Assembly (NCBI RefSeq): GCF_034479515.1
Contig: NZ_CP140152.1
Location: forward strand, 5,394,001 to 5,458,000
Origin: Duganella zoogloeoides
GTDB lineage: Bacteria > Pseudomonadota > Gammaproteobacteria > Burkholderiales > Burkholderiaceae_D
Length of the DNA: 64,000 bases
Direction of reading: 5' to 3'
Shown: positions 1 to 8,769 of the stretch, in pieces
How positions within the stretch are numbered: position 1 is the stretch's first letter
Layout of the letters: each line of letters begins with the position of its first letter
Notes under the pieces: generated by a model
Told to the model about the DNA's origin: nothing
Database searches by the model: none
What the model saw: the letters and a program-made list of their open reading frames with translations, nothing else
Translations under genes and position numbers: made by a program

Positions 1-12
1 ATCTACGTAACG

Positions 13-348
13 CTAACTTTCCATCGATATTTCTTCAACTTCTCCAGTCTCATCGAAGCGAACGCTGATCACATAGTCCGTGACGTCATCCGGAAGCGTA
101 AAATCAAAGACATCCAAACCATTATCGTCATCATCTCCCCAATGCGAGTGTAACTTGAGGATATCGAGGACTCGAATCGGCTCCGGTCTGCTCGTTCCGA
201 GATGTTTCTTCCAGTATTCGCCGTCTAACTCATCTAGATGATGGGATGCGAACAGGTCAACACCTGACTCATCTTCACCTGTTCCAAAGGACTGTTTGAT
301 AGCAGCACGGGCAGCCGCTTCTCGCCTCGAAACTTCGTCTTCACTCAT
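13..348 (-). CDS. Small acidic hypothetical protein (DUF2004-like)
   Basis: A 111-residue cytosolic protein with no signal peptide or membrane segment. It is strongly acidic, with a run of four aspartates near residues 73-76. The C-terminal half (IRVLDILKLHSHWG, then FTLPDDVTDYVISVRF) reads like a compact alpha/beta fold. It resembles short DUF2004-type proteins, whose function is unknown; this match is from memory and tentative. The start has GGAG 6 nt upstream of the ATG. It lies 92 bp downstream of another unknown minus-strand gene and may be co-transcribed with it. Small acidic proteins beside an unknown gene are sometimes immunity proteins, but nothing here proves that. Confidence 0.6.
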   Translation of the reverse strand: MSEDEVSRREAAARAAIKQSFGTGEDESGVDLFASHHLDELDGEYWKKHLGTSRPEPIRVLDILKLHSHWGDDDDNGLDVFDFTLPDDVTDYVISVRFDETGEVEEISMES

Positions 349-440
349 AAATCTGCTCCGGTTATTTGTATATTGCTTTCAAAGCGACTTCTTGCTTAGG
401 CCCGCTTCTGGCCGGTCATGGTCCAATATCGCAGCATAAC

Positions 441-899
441 TTAGAGTTGAGGGTGCAGGTAGCCAGCCCTTCCGGAAAAAAGGCCGGGTGCCCACGCTGC
501 GCAGCGGCCTACGAAGCTGACAGTCGCACTCTGCCCTGCTACGGACTCCAGTTCGACTATGCATACAAAGGGTTCACCTCTGATGCCGGTATAGCCGACC
601 TGTACTGGAGCGTTGAACTGCACAGTGAGCGTCGCTCGTTTTAGGAAATGCCAGGCGACGTTCTGCTTAGACAGCGCTGTGCGCAAAGCGGCCGATTGCT
701 CAACAACGACGTTGGTGGTGATTTTATTAGTTGGGTAGGCATCCCCAGAAATGAGATCAAGCTCGACGCGCCACGGTGTTGTGCGCACGCTGCTATATAG
801 CACACCTAATGTCCAGAAACCTTGGTAGTCGTTGTTGCGGCCTATGAATCTGGCAAGTAGGCCGGAAGCGACGTGATTGAGGCAGGAACGAATTTTCAT
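441..899 (-). CDS. Conserved-looking hypothetical protein
   Basis: A 152-residue protein beginning MKIRSCLNHVASGLLARF. I do not recognise a family. The N-terminus has an amphipathic helix followed by a SRNND-like turn (GRNNDYQGFWTLGVLY), then beta-rich sequence ending near a cysteine (FVGRCAAW). No signal peptide or membrane span is evident. The start at 899 is preferred over an in-frame codon at 953 because AGGA sits just upstream of the ATG at 899 and the longer version would read through a hairpin at 912-929. A plus-strand ORF at 366-644 overlaps it and is treated as its shadow. It may form a two-gene unit with the acidic protein at 13-348. Confidence 0.55.
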   Translation of the reverse strand: MKIRSCLNHVASGLLARFIGRNNDYQGFWTLGVLYSSVRTTPWRVELDLISGDAYPTNKITTNVVVEQSAALRTALSKQNVAWHFLKRATLTVQFNAPVQVGYTGIRGEPFVCIVELESVAGQSATVSFVGRCAAWAPGLFSGRAGYLHPQL

Positions 900-911
900 G
901 CGTGGTCCTAA

Positions 912-929
912 AAAGGGCAAGCGCCCTTT
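912..929 (-). terminator. Hairpin with U-tract after the beta-oxidation operon
   Basis: AAAGGGC and GCCCTTT form a perfect 7-bp stem with a 4-nt loop. Read on the minus strand the stem is followed by more T residues, as in an intrinsic terminator. It lies between the end of the enoyl-CoA hydratase gene (1197) and the start of the gene at 899. The T-run is short and the stem is close to the next ribosome binding site, so it could instead modulate translation of that gene. The rest of 900-1196 shows no gene I can support. Confidence 0.45.
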
Positions 930-1196
930 CAGCCCATCCGCGATGCGGAGCACCCCATCATATCACCACTGTGACCGATATAGGTTACGTCCACCTTACC
1001 CAATGTCGGGGCAAAGTTCCAAGGTCCGAGCGTGGCCAAAAGCGGAAGTCCGACCAGTATACGGCAGCCGCCCTTTACCTCACAACCAGAGGTTCGTCTG
1101 ACAGCGGCTCTCAACAGGCGCGTGGGCATCATTTCGCTTATTAACGTACTTCCAGGGCTGTTCCGCCGACTCGCCGTGCGCACGCGCCTGGCGTCA

Positions 1197-1970
1197 TCAG
1201 GCAAACTTGGTGAAGTCCGGCTTGCGCTTCTCGAAAAACGCCGTAAACGCTTCGCGCGCCTCGGGCGACAACAGCATGGCGCCGAAGTGCTTGTTTTCAG
1301 CCGCGATGGTGTCGCTGATCGCGTTGCTGCGGCTGGCCTTCATCAGCTGCTTGGTGGTGCGGATCGAACTCGCTGGCAGAGCGACCAGCTTGGCCGCCTG
1401 GCCGCGGGCAAATTCCAGCAGGTCGTCGGCCGGCACCACTTTCGACACCAGGCCCATTTCCAATGCTTCGGGCGCGAGGAACGCTTCGCCCAGCATCAGT
1501 TTTTCCGCCGCGCGCGGGTAGCCGGCGATTTGCGTGAACAGCAGGCTCGAGCCGAATTCCGGGCACAGGCCCAGTTGCGCGAACGGCATCGAGAACTTGG
1601 CGTTGTCGGCAGCGTACACGAGGTCGCAATGCATGAGCAGCGTGGTGCCGATGCCCACGGCCGCGCCGGAGACGGCAGCCACTACCGGTTTCGTCGCGCC
1701 CGACAGCGCCAGCATGAACTTGTAGACTGCGCGGTCTTCCAGGTCGCCGCTGGTGGGGGCGTTTTTCATGAAGTCTTCCAGGTCGTTGCCGGCCGTGAAA
1801 ATTTCGGGCTTGCCGGTGATCAGGATGGCGCGGACGGCTGCGTCTGCTTCGGCATCGTTGATGGCGTCGGCCATGGCCTGGTACATGGCGGCGGTGATCG
1901 CGTTCTTGCGCTCGGGGCGGTTGAATTCCAGGGTCAGGATGCCGTCTTGCTTGGTGCTCAGAATGTCCAT
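1197..1970 (-). CDS. Enoyl-CoA hydratase/isomerase family protein
   Basis: A 257-residue crotonase-fold protein acting on acyl-CoA thioesters in fatty-acid oxidation. The CoA/oxyanion region is near FTAGNDLEDF (about residues 58-67), and the second oxyanion segment is GAAVGIGTTLLMHCDL. The active-site segment reads CPEFGSS, with one glutamate, as in delta3,delta2-enoyl-CoA isomerases of the PaaG/ECI2 type, rather than the two glutamates of classical hydratases. Isomerisation of unsaturated intermediates is therefore a plausible role. It is the last gene of the minus-strand beta-oxidation operon and is separated from the thiolase gene by an internal terminator-like hairpin. The upstream fused enzyme carries its own hydratase domain, which also fits an auxiliary isomerase role. 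Confidence 0.85.
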   Translation of the reverse strand: MDILSTKQDGILTLEFNRPERKNAITAAMYQAMADAINDAEADAAVRAILITGKPEIFTAGNDLEDFMKNAPTSGDLEDRAVYKFMLALSGATKPVVAAVSGAAVGIGTTLLMHCDLVYAADNAKFSMPFAQLGLCPEFGSSLLFTQIAGYPRAAEKLMLGEAFLAPEALEMGLVSKVVPADDLLEFARGQAAKLVALPASSIRTTKQLMKASRSNAISDTIAAENKHFGAMLLSPEAREAFTAFFEKRKPDFTKFA

Positions 1971-1990
1971 GCTATCTCCAGATTATTTGC

Positions 1991-2028
1991 AAAAAGGGCG
2001 CCGAGGTTTGCACCACAGCGCCCTTTTT
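1991..2028 (-). terminator. Terminator-like hairpin inside the beta-oxidation operon
   Basis: An 11-bp perfect inverted repeat (AAAAAGGGCGC / GCGCCCTTTTT) with a 16-nt loop lies between the thiolase and enoyl-CoA hydratase genes. The A- and T-runs make it suitable for termination on either strand. On the minus strand it would reduce read-through from the thiolase gene into the enoyl-CoA hydratase/isomerase gene, so the last gene may be expressed at a lower level or from its own promoter. Confidence 0.7.
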
Positions 2029-2045
2029 TATCGATAAGAAACTGC

Positions 2046-3242
2046 TTATACGCGTTCGATGATACCTGCCGCGCCCATGCCGGCGCCCACGCACATGGTG
2101 ACCATGCCGTATTTCAGGTTGTTACGACGCAGTGCGTGCACCACGGTGGCGGCACGGATGGCGCCGGTGGCGCCCAGCGGGTGGCCCAGCGCAATCGCGC
2201 CGCCCATCGGGTTGACCTTGGCCGGGTCCAGGCCCAGGTCGCCGATCACGGCCAGTGCCTGTGCAGCAAACGCTTCGTTCAGCTCGATCCAGTCCAGCTG
2301 GTCCTGGGTGATGCCGGCTGCCTTGCAGGCGTCGGGAATCGCGAACTTCGGACCGATGCCCATGATTTCCGGTGGCACGCCCTTGACCGCGAACGACGAG
2401 AATTTCGCCAGCGGGGTCAGGTTGTGCTCGCGCAGGAAACGCTCGGACACGACCAGCAGCGCACCGGCGCCGTCGGACATCTGCGAGCTGTTCGCAGCGG
2501 TGACCGAACCCTTGGCGGCAAACACCGGCTTGAGCTTGGCCAGCGATTCCACGGTGGAATCGGCGCGCGCGCCTTCGTCGGTGTCAACGGTGCGGGTCTT
2601 GATGTCGATCTCGCCGGTGGCCAGGTTCGGCGTGCGGGTAATGATCTCGACCGGCGTGGTCTCGTCCTTGAAGAAGCCGGCCTGCTGCGCGGCGATGGCG
2701 CGGCGGTGCGATTCGACTGCAAACGCGTCCTGCGCTTCGCGCGAGACTTTCCACTGGGTCGCCACTTTTTCGGCGGTCAGGCCCATGCCGTAGGCCATGC
2801 CCACGTTCTCGTCCGAGAACATATTCATGTTCATCGATGGCTTGTTGCCCATCATCGGCACCATCGACATCGATTCCACGCCGCCGGCAATCATGGCGTC
2901 CGCTTCACCGACGCGGATGCGGTCGGCCGCCATGGCCAAGGCGGTGATGCCCGAGGCGCAATAACGGTTGATGGTGACGCCGCCGACGGTTTTCGGCAGG
3001 CCGGCCAGCAGCACCGATTGGCGGGCAATATTGAAACCCTGCTCCGCTTCCGGGAACGAGCAGCCGATGATGGCGTCGGTAATCAGCGCCGGATCGAGGC
3101 CCGGCGCTTGCGCCAGTGCCGACTGGATCACGCGCACCAGCAGGTCGTCCGGGCGGGTCTTGTTGAACATGCCGCGCGGCGCCTTGCCGATCGGGGTACG
3201 GGTGGCAGCGACGATGTATGCGTCTTGAAGTTGTTTGGTCAT
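2046..3242 (-). CDS. fadA: Acetyl-CoA C-acyltransferase (3-ketoacyl-CoA thiolase)
   Basis: A 398-residue thiolase that cleaves 3-ketoacyl-CoA with CoA to give acetyl-CoA and a shortened acyl-CoA. The nucleophilic cysteine is Cys95 in NRYCASG. The catalytic His354 lies in GGAIALGHPLGATGA and the second cysteine, Cys384, in CVGAGMGAAG. Length is normal for the family. The ATG has AGGAAG upstream. The gene follows the fused 3-hydroxyacyl-CoA dehydrogenase by 15 bp on the same strand, so the two partners of the oxidation complex are co-transcribed. It could also run biosynthetically, but the neighbours indicate degradation. Confidence 0.93.
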   Translation of the reverse strand: MTKQLQDAYIVAATRTPIGKAPRGMFNKTRPDDLLVRVIQSALAQAPGLDPALITDAIIGCSFPEAEQGFNIARQSVLLAGLPKTVGGVTINRYCASGITALAMAADRIRVGEADAMIAGGVESMSMVPMMGNKPSMNMNMFSDENVGMAYGMGLTAEKVATQWKVSREAQDAFAVESHRRAIAAQQAGFFKDETTPVEIITRTPNLATGEIDIKTRTVDTDEGARADSTVESLAKLKPVFAAKGSVTAANSSQMSDGAGALLVVSERFLREHNLTPLAKFSSFAVKGVPPEIMGIGPKFAIPDACKAAGITQDQLDWIELNEAFAAQALAVIGDLGLDPAKVNPMGGAIALGHPLGATGAIRAATVVHALRRNNLKYGMVTMCVGAGMGAAGIIERV

Positions 3243-3257
3243 TATGTTCTTCCTAGA

Positions 3258-5657
3258 TTAGTTGCGTACCGGCTTGCCGGTTTGCAGCATGCCCATGATC
3301 CGTTCTTGCGTCTTTGGATGATTCAACAGCTCGAGGAAGGCCTTGCGTTCGCGATCCAAAATCCACTGCTCGCTCACGAACGAACCCTGGTCGATGTCGC
3401 CGCCAGAGACGATCTCGGCGATCATGTCGCCCAGCTTGAAGTCGTGCGCCGAAATGAAGCCGCCGTCGCGCATATTGACCAGCTGCGCCTTGATGGTGGC
3501 CCAGCCGTAGCGGCCGGTCACCTGGATCGGCGCTTTTACCGGCGGACGGTAGCCCTTGTCGAACATGGCGCGCGCTTCCACCTTGGCCACGTGCAGCAGC
3601 TCGTAGGCGTTGAACACGATCACGTCGTCTTCCTTCAGGTAACCCATCGCCTGCGCTTCCAGTGCCGACTTCGACACGTTGGCGGTAGCCGCATTGGTGA
3701 AACCGGTTTTCAGGAATTGCAGGATGTCGTTGCCCTTGGCTTCCTTGTAAGCGCGCGATGCCGCTTCTTTCAGGCCGCCGCCGGCAGGAATCAGGCCCAC
3801 GCCCACTTCCACCAGGCCGATGTACGATTCGATCGAGGCCACGCGCTTCGATGCATGCAGCACCAGCTCGCAACCGCCGCCCAGCGCCAGGCCAGCCACT
3901 GCCGCAACCACCGGCACGTTGGCGTATTTCAGCGACATGAACGCGTCCTGCAGGTCCTTGATGATCGGATCGACCGCCTTGGCGCCGCCTTGCATGAAGG
4001 CTGGCAATGCCGATTGCAGGTCGGCGCCGGCCGAGAAGGCGCCGCCTTCGGCTGCGTCCGCGTTCCAGATCACCAGGCCCTTGAAGTTTTTCTCCGCTTC
4101 GGCCAGTGCCTTGGTAAAGCCGGTAATCACGTCCGGGCTGATCACGTGCATCTTGGTTTTCAGCGAAATCACCAGGACTTCGTCGTCCATGTGCCAGATG
4201 CGCACCGAGTCGTCCTCGTGGAACGTGGTGCCGGCCGTACGGCCATCGATGGCGCCTGCGCCCACCACCGGTGCACGGAACGCCTGGCGCTCGTACACCG
4301 CCAGGGTCGAACGTGGCACGAACGATTGCGACACGGCCGACCACGAACCCTCAGGGGTATGCACGCCGCCCTTGTCGGCGACCGGGCCTTCGAAGACCCA
4401 GGCCGGCAGCGGTGCGGACGACAGCGCCTGGCCGGCATCGATGTCTTCCTTGACCCACTGCGCTACCTGCGACCAGCCGGCGGCCTGCCAGGTTTCGAAC
4501 GGGCCGACGGTCCAGCCGAAGCCCCAGCGCATGGCGAAGTCGATGTCGCGGGCGTTGTCGGCCACGGTGTCGAGGTGCACGGCGATGTAGTGGAACGCGT
4601 CGCGGAAGATCGCCCACAGGAACTGGCCCTGAGGATTGGTCGATTCGCGCAGCGCTTTCATTTTCTTGACCGGATCTTTTTCTTTCAGGATGCGGCCGAT
4701 GATGTCGGCAGCCTTGCCGCCGCCCGGTACGTAGTCACCGGTGGCGAAGTCAAGGCGCAGGATGTCCTTGCCGACCTTCTTGTAGAAACCGGCGCCGGAC
4801 TTCTGGCCCAGTGCGCCCTTTTCCACCAGCTTGGCCAGCGTTTCCGGCGTTTTATAGACGGCGGCAAACGGATCGTTCGGCAGGTTGTCCTGCATGGTCT
4901 TGATCACGTGGCCCATGGTGTCCAGGCCCACGACGTCAGCGGTGCGGAACGTGCCCGACTTGGCGCGACCGAGCTTGGCGCCGGTCAGGTCATCGACCAC
5001 GTCCACCGACAAACCGAATTTTTCGGCTTCATGGATGATGGCCAGGATGCCGAACACGCCCACGCGGTTGGCGATGAAGTTCGGCGTGTCTTTCGCACGA
5101 ACCACGCCCTTGCCCAGGGTGGTGGTCAGGAAACCTTCGAGCTGGTCGGCGATTTCGGGCTTGGTGAACTCGGTCGGGATGATTTCGACCAGGTGCATAT
5201 AGCGCGGCGGGTTGAAGAAGTGCACGCCGCAGTAGCGCGATTTCAGGTCGGCATCGAAACCTTCGGACAGCGTGGTGATCGACAGGCCCGAGGTGTTCGA
5301 GGCAAAGATGGCGTTGGCGCCGATGTGCGGAGCGACCTTCTTGTACAGGTCATGCTTCCAGTCCATGCGCTCGGCGATCGCTTCGATGATCAGGTCGCAC
5401 TCTTCGAGCTTGGCCAGGTCGTCTTCGTAGTTGGCCACTTCGATCAGGGCGGCGTGGTCCTTGTTACCCAAGGGAGCTGGCGACAGTTTTTTCAGGCCTT
5501 CGATGGCTTTGAGGACGATGCCGTTTTTCGGGCCTTCCTTGGCCGGCAGGTCGAACAGCACGACAGGCACTTTGGCGTTGACGCAGTGGGCGGCGATTTG
5601 CGCGCCCATCACGCCGGCGCCCAGCACGGCTACTTTTTTAACGATGAAATTGGTCAT
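3258..5657 (-). CDS. 3-hydroxyacyl-CoA dehydrogenase / enoyl-CoA hydratase fusion (FadN type)
   Basis: A 799-residue bifunctional beta-oxidation enzyme. The N-terminus is an NAD-binding 3-hydroxyacyl-CoA dehydrogenase (GAGVMGAQIAAH at about residues 13-24; SNTSGLSIT further on), followed by its helical C-terminal domains. The crotonase-type hydratase domain is C-terminal (FSAGADLQSAL; GLALGGGCELVLHA; EVGVGLIPAGGG). This domain order is the reverse of E. coli FadB and matches Bacillus FadN. Together with the adjacent thiolase and acyl-CoA dehydrogenase it gives a fadE-fadN-fadA arrangement. AGAGAGGA precedes the ATG. It lies 12 bp after the acyl-CoA dehydrogenase gene. Confidence 0.92.
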   Translation of the reverse strand: MTNFIVKKVAVLGAGVMGAQIAAHCVNAKVPVVLFDLPAKEGPKNGIVLKAIEGLKKLSPAPLGNKDHAALIEVANYEDDLAKLEECDLIIEAIAERMDWKHDLYKKVAPHIGANAIFASNTSGLSITTLSEGFDADLKSRYCGVHFFNPPRYMHLVEIIPTEFTKPEIADQLEGFLTTTLGKGVVRAKDTPNFIANRVGVFGILAIIHEAEKFGLSVDVVDDLTGAKLGRAKSGTFRTADVVGLDTMGHVIKTMQDNLPNDPFAAVYKTPETLAKLVEKGALGQKSGAGFYKKVGKDILRLDFATGDYVPGGGKAADIIGRILKEKDPVKKMKALRESTNPQGQFLWAIFRDAFHYIAVHLDTVADNARDIDFAMRWGFGWTVGPFETWQAAGWSQVAQWVKEDIDAGQALSSAPLPAWVFEGPVADKGGVHTPEGSWSAVSQSFVPRSTLAVYERQAFRAPVVGAGAIDGRTAGTTFHEDDSVRIWHMDDEVLVISLKTKMHVISPDVITGFTKALAEAEKNFKGLVIWNADAAEGGAFSAGADLQSALPAFMQGGAKAVDPIIKDLQDAFMSLKYANVPVVAAVAGLALGGGCELVLHASKRVASIESYIGLVEVGVGLIPAGGGLKEAASRAYKEAKGNDILQFLKTGFTNAATANVSKSALEAQAMGYLKEDDVIVFNAYELLHVAKVEARAMFDKGYRPPVKAPIQVTGRYGWATIKAQLVNMRDGGFISAHDFKLGDMIAEIVSGGDIDQGSFVSEQWILDRERKAFLELLNHPKTQERIMGMLQTGKPVRN

Positions 5658-5669
5658 GTCGTTCCTCTC

Positions 5670-7460
5670 TTAGAACAGGTCGGCGTCGAGGGCCATCAGG
5701 TTGGCGGAACCCGAGCGGGCCTGGCGGATCAGGGTGGCGGTTTCCGGTTGCAGGCGGGCGAAGTAGAAGCGCGCCGTGGCCAGTTTTGCCTTGTAGAAGT
5801 TGTCGCCGCTGTCTTCCTTGGCCAGTGCGATCTTGGCCATTTGCGCGAAGAAGTAACTGTACACCAGGTGACCGACCACACGCAGGTACGGTACGCAGGC
5901 AGCGCCGACTTCGTCCGGGTTCTGGAACGCTTTCATGCCGATTTCCATGGTCAGCTTGGTGACCTTGTCGCCGAGGTCGCCCAGCGGGGTGATGAATTCG
6001 CTCAGCGCTTCGTCGGTGCCGTTTTCTTCAACAAAATTCTTGATCTTTTCGCCGAACTTGCGCAGCTTGGCGCCGTTGTCGCCGAGGATCTTGCGGCCCA
6101 GCAGGTCCAGCGACTGGATGGTGTTGGTGCCTTCGTAGATCAGGTTGATGCGGGCGTCGCGCACGTACTGCTCCATGCCCCATTCGGCAATGTAGCCGTG
6201 GCCGCCGAATACCTGCATCGCTTCCGAGGTGGCGATCCAGCCGTTGTCAGTGATGAAGGCTTTGACGATAGGCGTGAGCAGCGCGACTTCGTCGGCGGCT
6301 TCCTTGCGCACGTCGGCGTCCGGGTGGTGCAGTTCGCGGTCGATCTGCAGCGCCACGTACGACGTGAATGCGCGGCCACCTTCGGCATAGGCCTTGGCGG
6401 TAAGCAGCATGCGGCGCACGTCCGGGTGCACGATGATCGGATCGGCCGGCTTGTCCGGGAACTTGGCGCCCGACAGCGAACGCATCTGGATGCGGTCCTT
6501 GGCATAGACCAGCGCGTTCTGGTACGCGACTTCGGTCAGGCCCAGCGACTGCATGCCCACGCCCAGGCGGGCCGCGTTCATGAACACGAACATGGCGTTC
6601 AGGCCCTTGTTCGGCTGGCCGATGATCCAGCCCTTCGCGCCGTCCAGGTTCATCTGGCAGGTGGAGTTGCCGTGGATGCCCATTTTTTCTTCGATGGCGC
6701 CGCAGGTGATCGGGTTGCGCGCGCCAACGGTACCGTCGGCGTTTGGCAGGAATTTCGGCACCAGGAACAGCGAAATGCCTTTCGAGCCTTCCGGTGCATC
6801 CGGCACGCGGGCCAGCACCAGGTGCAGGATGTTTTCCGCCATGTCGTGTTCGCCGGCCGAGATGAAGATCTTGTTGCCGGTGATCAGCCACGAGCCGTCT
6901 TCCTGTGGCAGCGCTTTCGAGCGCAGCATGCCCAGGTCGGTGCCGCAGTGCGGTTCGGTCAAGCACATGGTGCCGGTCCATTCGCCCGAGACCAGCTTCG
7001 GCAGGTAGGTCGATTTCTGTTCGTCGGTGCCGTGTTCTTTCAGGCATTCGTAGGCGCCGTGCGACAGGCCCGGGTACATGGTCCAGGCCTGGTTGGCCGA
7101 GTTCAGCATTTCGTAGAACGAGTTGTTCAGCAGTACTGGCAGGCCCTGGCCGCCGTATTCCGGATCGCACGCCAGCGCCGCCCAGCCGCCCTCGACGTAC
7201 TGCTTGTAGGCTTCTTTAAAACCTTTTGGCGTGGTCACGGAGTTGGTCGCCACGTCCAGCTTGCAACCTTCGCGGTCGCCCGAATGGTTCAGCGGGAACA
7301 GCACTTCCGACGTGAACTTGCCGCCTTCTTCCAGTACCTGGTTGATGATGTCGGCATCGATTTCGGCGTAGTCCGGCAACGCTTTCAGTTCTTCCTGCAC
7401 GTTGAGCAGTTCGTGCAGCACGAATTGCATATCCCGGATTGGCGCGACGTATTGACCCAT
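5670..7460 (-). CDS. Acyl-CoA dehydrogenase with C-terminal extension domain
   Basis: A 596-residue FAD enzyme catalysing the first step of beta-oxidation, alpha,beta-dehydrogenation of acyl-CoA. Family landmarks are the FAD/substrate segment MCLTEPHCGTDLG, the GGHGYIAEWGMEQYVRDARI helix, and the catalytic-base region IYEGTNTIQ, where the glutamate is expected to abstract the alpha proton. A C-terminal extension of about 120 residues is typical of the proteobacterial DmdC-like/long acyl-CoA dehydrogenases. The start at 7460 is chosen because AGGAG lies 8 nt upstream; an in-frame extension to 7520 has no such site. First structural gene of the operon. Confidence 0.92.
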   Translation of the reverse strand: MGQYVAPIRDMQFVLHELLNVQEELKALPDYAEIDADIINQVLEEGGKFTSEVLFPLNHSGDREGCKLDVATNSVTTPKGFKEAYKQYVEGGWAALACDPEYGGQGLPVLLNNSFYEMLNSANQAWTMYPGLSHGAYECLKEHGTDEQKSTYLPKLVSGEWTGTMCLTEPHCGTDLGMLRSKALPQEDGSWLITGNKIFISAGEHDMAENILHLVLARVPDAPEGSKGISLFLVPKFLPNADGTVGARNPITCGAIEEKMGIHGNSTCQMNLDGAKGWIIGQPNKGLNAMFVFMNAARLGVGMQSLGLTEVAYQNALVYAKDRIQMRSLSGAKFPDKPADPIIVHPDVRRMLLTAKAYAEGGRAFTSYVALQIDRELHHPDADVRKEAADEVALLTPIVKAFITDNGWIATSEAMQVFGGHGYIAEWGMEQYVRDARINLIYEGTNTIQSLDLLGRKILGDNGAKLRKFGEKIKNFVEENGTDEALSEFITPLGDLGDKVTKLTMEIGMKAFQNPDEVGAACVPYLRVVGHLVYSYFFAQMAKIALAKEDSGDNFYKAKLATARFYFARLQPETATLIRQARSGSANLMALDADLF

Positions 7461-7528
7461 GGTGTTCTCCTGATGACTTTTATTGACTGCAAAAATGGTG
7501 GCTTGCGTAGGTGTTACCAACTGCCTTG

Positions 7529-8116
7529 CTAATTCTTGTACGACACGATCAAACGTTCAAATCCATTACCGGCCCGTTCCAGGCTGCCGGGGATGCGCAG
7601 GAAGCGCGCATCGTGGTGCAGTGCCAGGATCAGGCCGTACATCTCGTAGACCATCTGGCGCGCATCGCTGTCGGCTTTCAAGTCGCCCACTTCGATACAT
7701 TGCTGCACGCAGCGCAACAGCGCGGCCTGCCAGGCGCCGACCATGGCCATCAACTCTTCGCGGATCGGGCCCGGGCGATCGTCGTACTCGACCGCGCCGC
7801 TGATATAGATACAGCCCGACGCCACTTCCACGCTCACGCGCTTGACCCAGCGCGCAAACATCGAGCGCAAGCGCAAGATGCCGCGCGGCTCTTTGACGCT
7901 GGGGAAAAACACTTCCTGCTCGAAACGATGGTGGTACAGCTTGAGCACTTCCAACTGCAAATCCTCGCGCGAGCCGAAATGGGCGAACACGCCGGACTTG
8001 CTCATGTTCATCTTGTCCGCGAGCAGGCCGATGGTCAGGCCTTCCAGCCCGTCCCGGCTGGCCAGGTCCAGCGCCACGTCGAGAATTGCCGCCCGTGTCA
8101 GTTCGCCCTTGCGCAT
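7529..8116 (-). CDS. TetR/AcrR family transcriptional regulator
   Basis: A 195-residue repressor-like protein. The N-terminal helix-turn-helix runs from about residue 5 to 50 (RAAILDVALDLASRDG, then LADKMNMSKSGVFAHFGSRE), followed by a helical ligand-binding domain. It sits directly upstream of the beta-oxidation genes on the same strand with a 68-bp gap. It is therefore likely to sense an acyl-CoA and control the operon, as FadR/PsrA-type TetR proteins do; the ligand is inferred. The start at 8116 (MRKGELTRAAIL) fits the family; 47 extra in-frame codons upstream have no TetR character. No clear Shine-Dalgarno is visible. Confidence 0.88.
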   Translation of the reverse strand: MRKGELTRAAILDVALDLASRDGLEGLTIGLLADKMNMSKSGVFAHFGSREDLQLEVLKLYHHRFEQEVFFPSVKEPRGILRLRSMFARWVKRVSVEVASGCIYISGAVEYDDRPGPIREELMAMVGAWQAALLRCVQQCIEVGDLKADSDARQMVYEMYGLILALHHDARFLRIPGSLERAGNGFERLIVSYKN

Positions 8117-8255
8117 AAATTTAGTTGAGGTATTAATAAGAATGGATCCCGAGGTGAATTTGGCCGTGGAGCAAAGTATTCTGCGCCACTTAAATTTACT
8201 CCGTGTGAAAAGAATTGCGAACGCTCGTACTATTATCCAGCGCGTGACAAAAGTC

Positions 8256-8268
8256 AAACGCTACGTTT
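8256..8268. promoter_or_regulatory. Palindrome AAACG-CTA-CGTTT upstream of the TetR/fad operon
   Basis: A perfect 5-3-5 palindrome (AAACGCTACGTTT) lies about 140 bp upstream of the TetR start codon, in the intergenic space before hslR. It resembles the CAAAC...GTTTG class of sites bound by PsrA-type fatty-acid regulators, although the spacing differs. A role as the operator of the adjacent TetR protein is inferred. Confidence 0.3.
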
Positions 8269-8397
8269 AGAGTCGAGGTTCTATTGCTGCGGCGCAGCAT
8301 GGGGATATGCGACGTGTGCACTCACCCGTAACGGTGATCTGTTGCAGGGTGGCGCCTTGCGCGCGGTCCGGCCCCGCGCATCAGGCTGGAATTGAGC

Positions 8398-8769
8398 CTA
8401 CAATTTGCCGAGCTGGCGACGGTCGCGCTTGGTCGGGCGGCCCTTGAAGTCGGCGGTCGGCTCGCGGAACAGGCGGCGGTTTTCCGCCACCAGCGCCCGC
8501 CGCTGTACGCTCCCGTCGGTCTCTTCGTACAGGTTGCGCGCGATCGGCGCGGCGGCGCGCACGTCGGACAGATTCATCACATCGACTTCCCAGCGGTCGG
8601 AGCCGTTGTCGATGTCGAGCTGGTCGCCGATGTGCACATTGCGTGCCGGTTTGACCTTGTCGCCGTTGACTTTGACCTTGCCGCTGTCGATGGCATCGGT
8701 GGCCAGGGTACGAGTTTTGAAGAAGCGCGCGGCCCACAGCCACTTGTCGAGTCTGACGGTATCACTCAT
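8398..8769 (-). CDS. hslR: RNA-binding S4 domain protein, Hsp15-like
   Basis: A 123-residue basic protein with an S4 RNA-binding domain at the N-terminus (VRLDKWLWAARFFKTRT, then ATDAIDSGKVKVNGDKVKPARNV, about residues 5-45). The C-terminus is rich in Arg and Lys. This matches heat-shock protein 15, which binds stalled 50S subunits carrying nascent chains and helps to rescue them. Its start overlaps the clsB stop by 4 bp (ATGA), so it is translated as the last gene of that minus-strand run. Length is normal for the family. Confidence 0.88.
   Translation of the reverse strand: MSDTVRLDKWLWAARFFKTRTLATDAIDSGKVKVNGDKVKPARNVHIGDQLDIDNGSDRWEVDVMNLSDVRAAAPIARNLYEETDGSVQRRALVAENRRLFREPTADFKGRPTKRDRRQLGKL

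Noticed and set aside
366..644. 92-codon plus-strand frame
   Set aside because: Overlaps the better-supported minus-strand gene at 441-899 and has no ribosome binding site or family features.
1032..7532. A 2166-codon open frame on the plus strand
   Set aside because: It is antisense to the whole beta-oxidation operon, whose genes have clear motifs and ribosome binding sites. The product is His/Arg/Gln/Val-rich with no domain, as expected from GC-rich third positions read in reverse.
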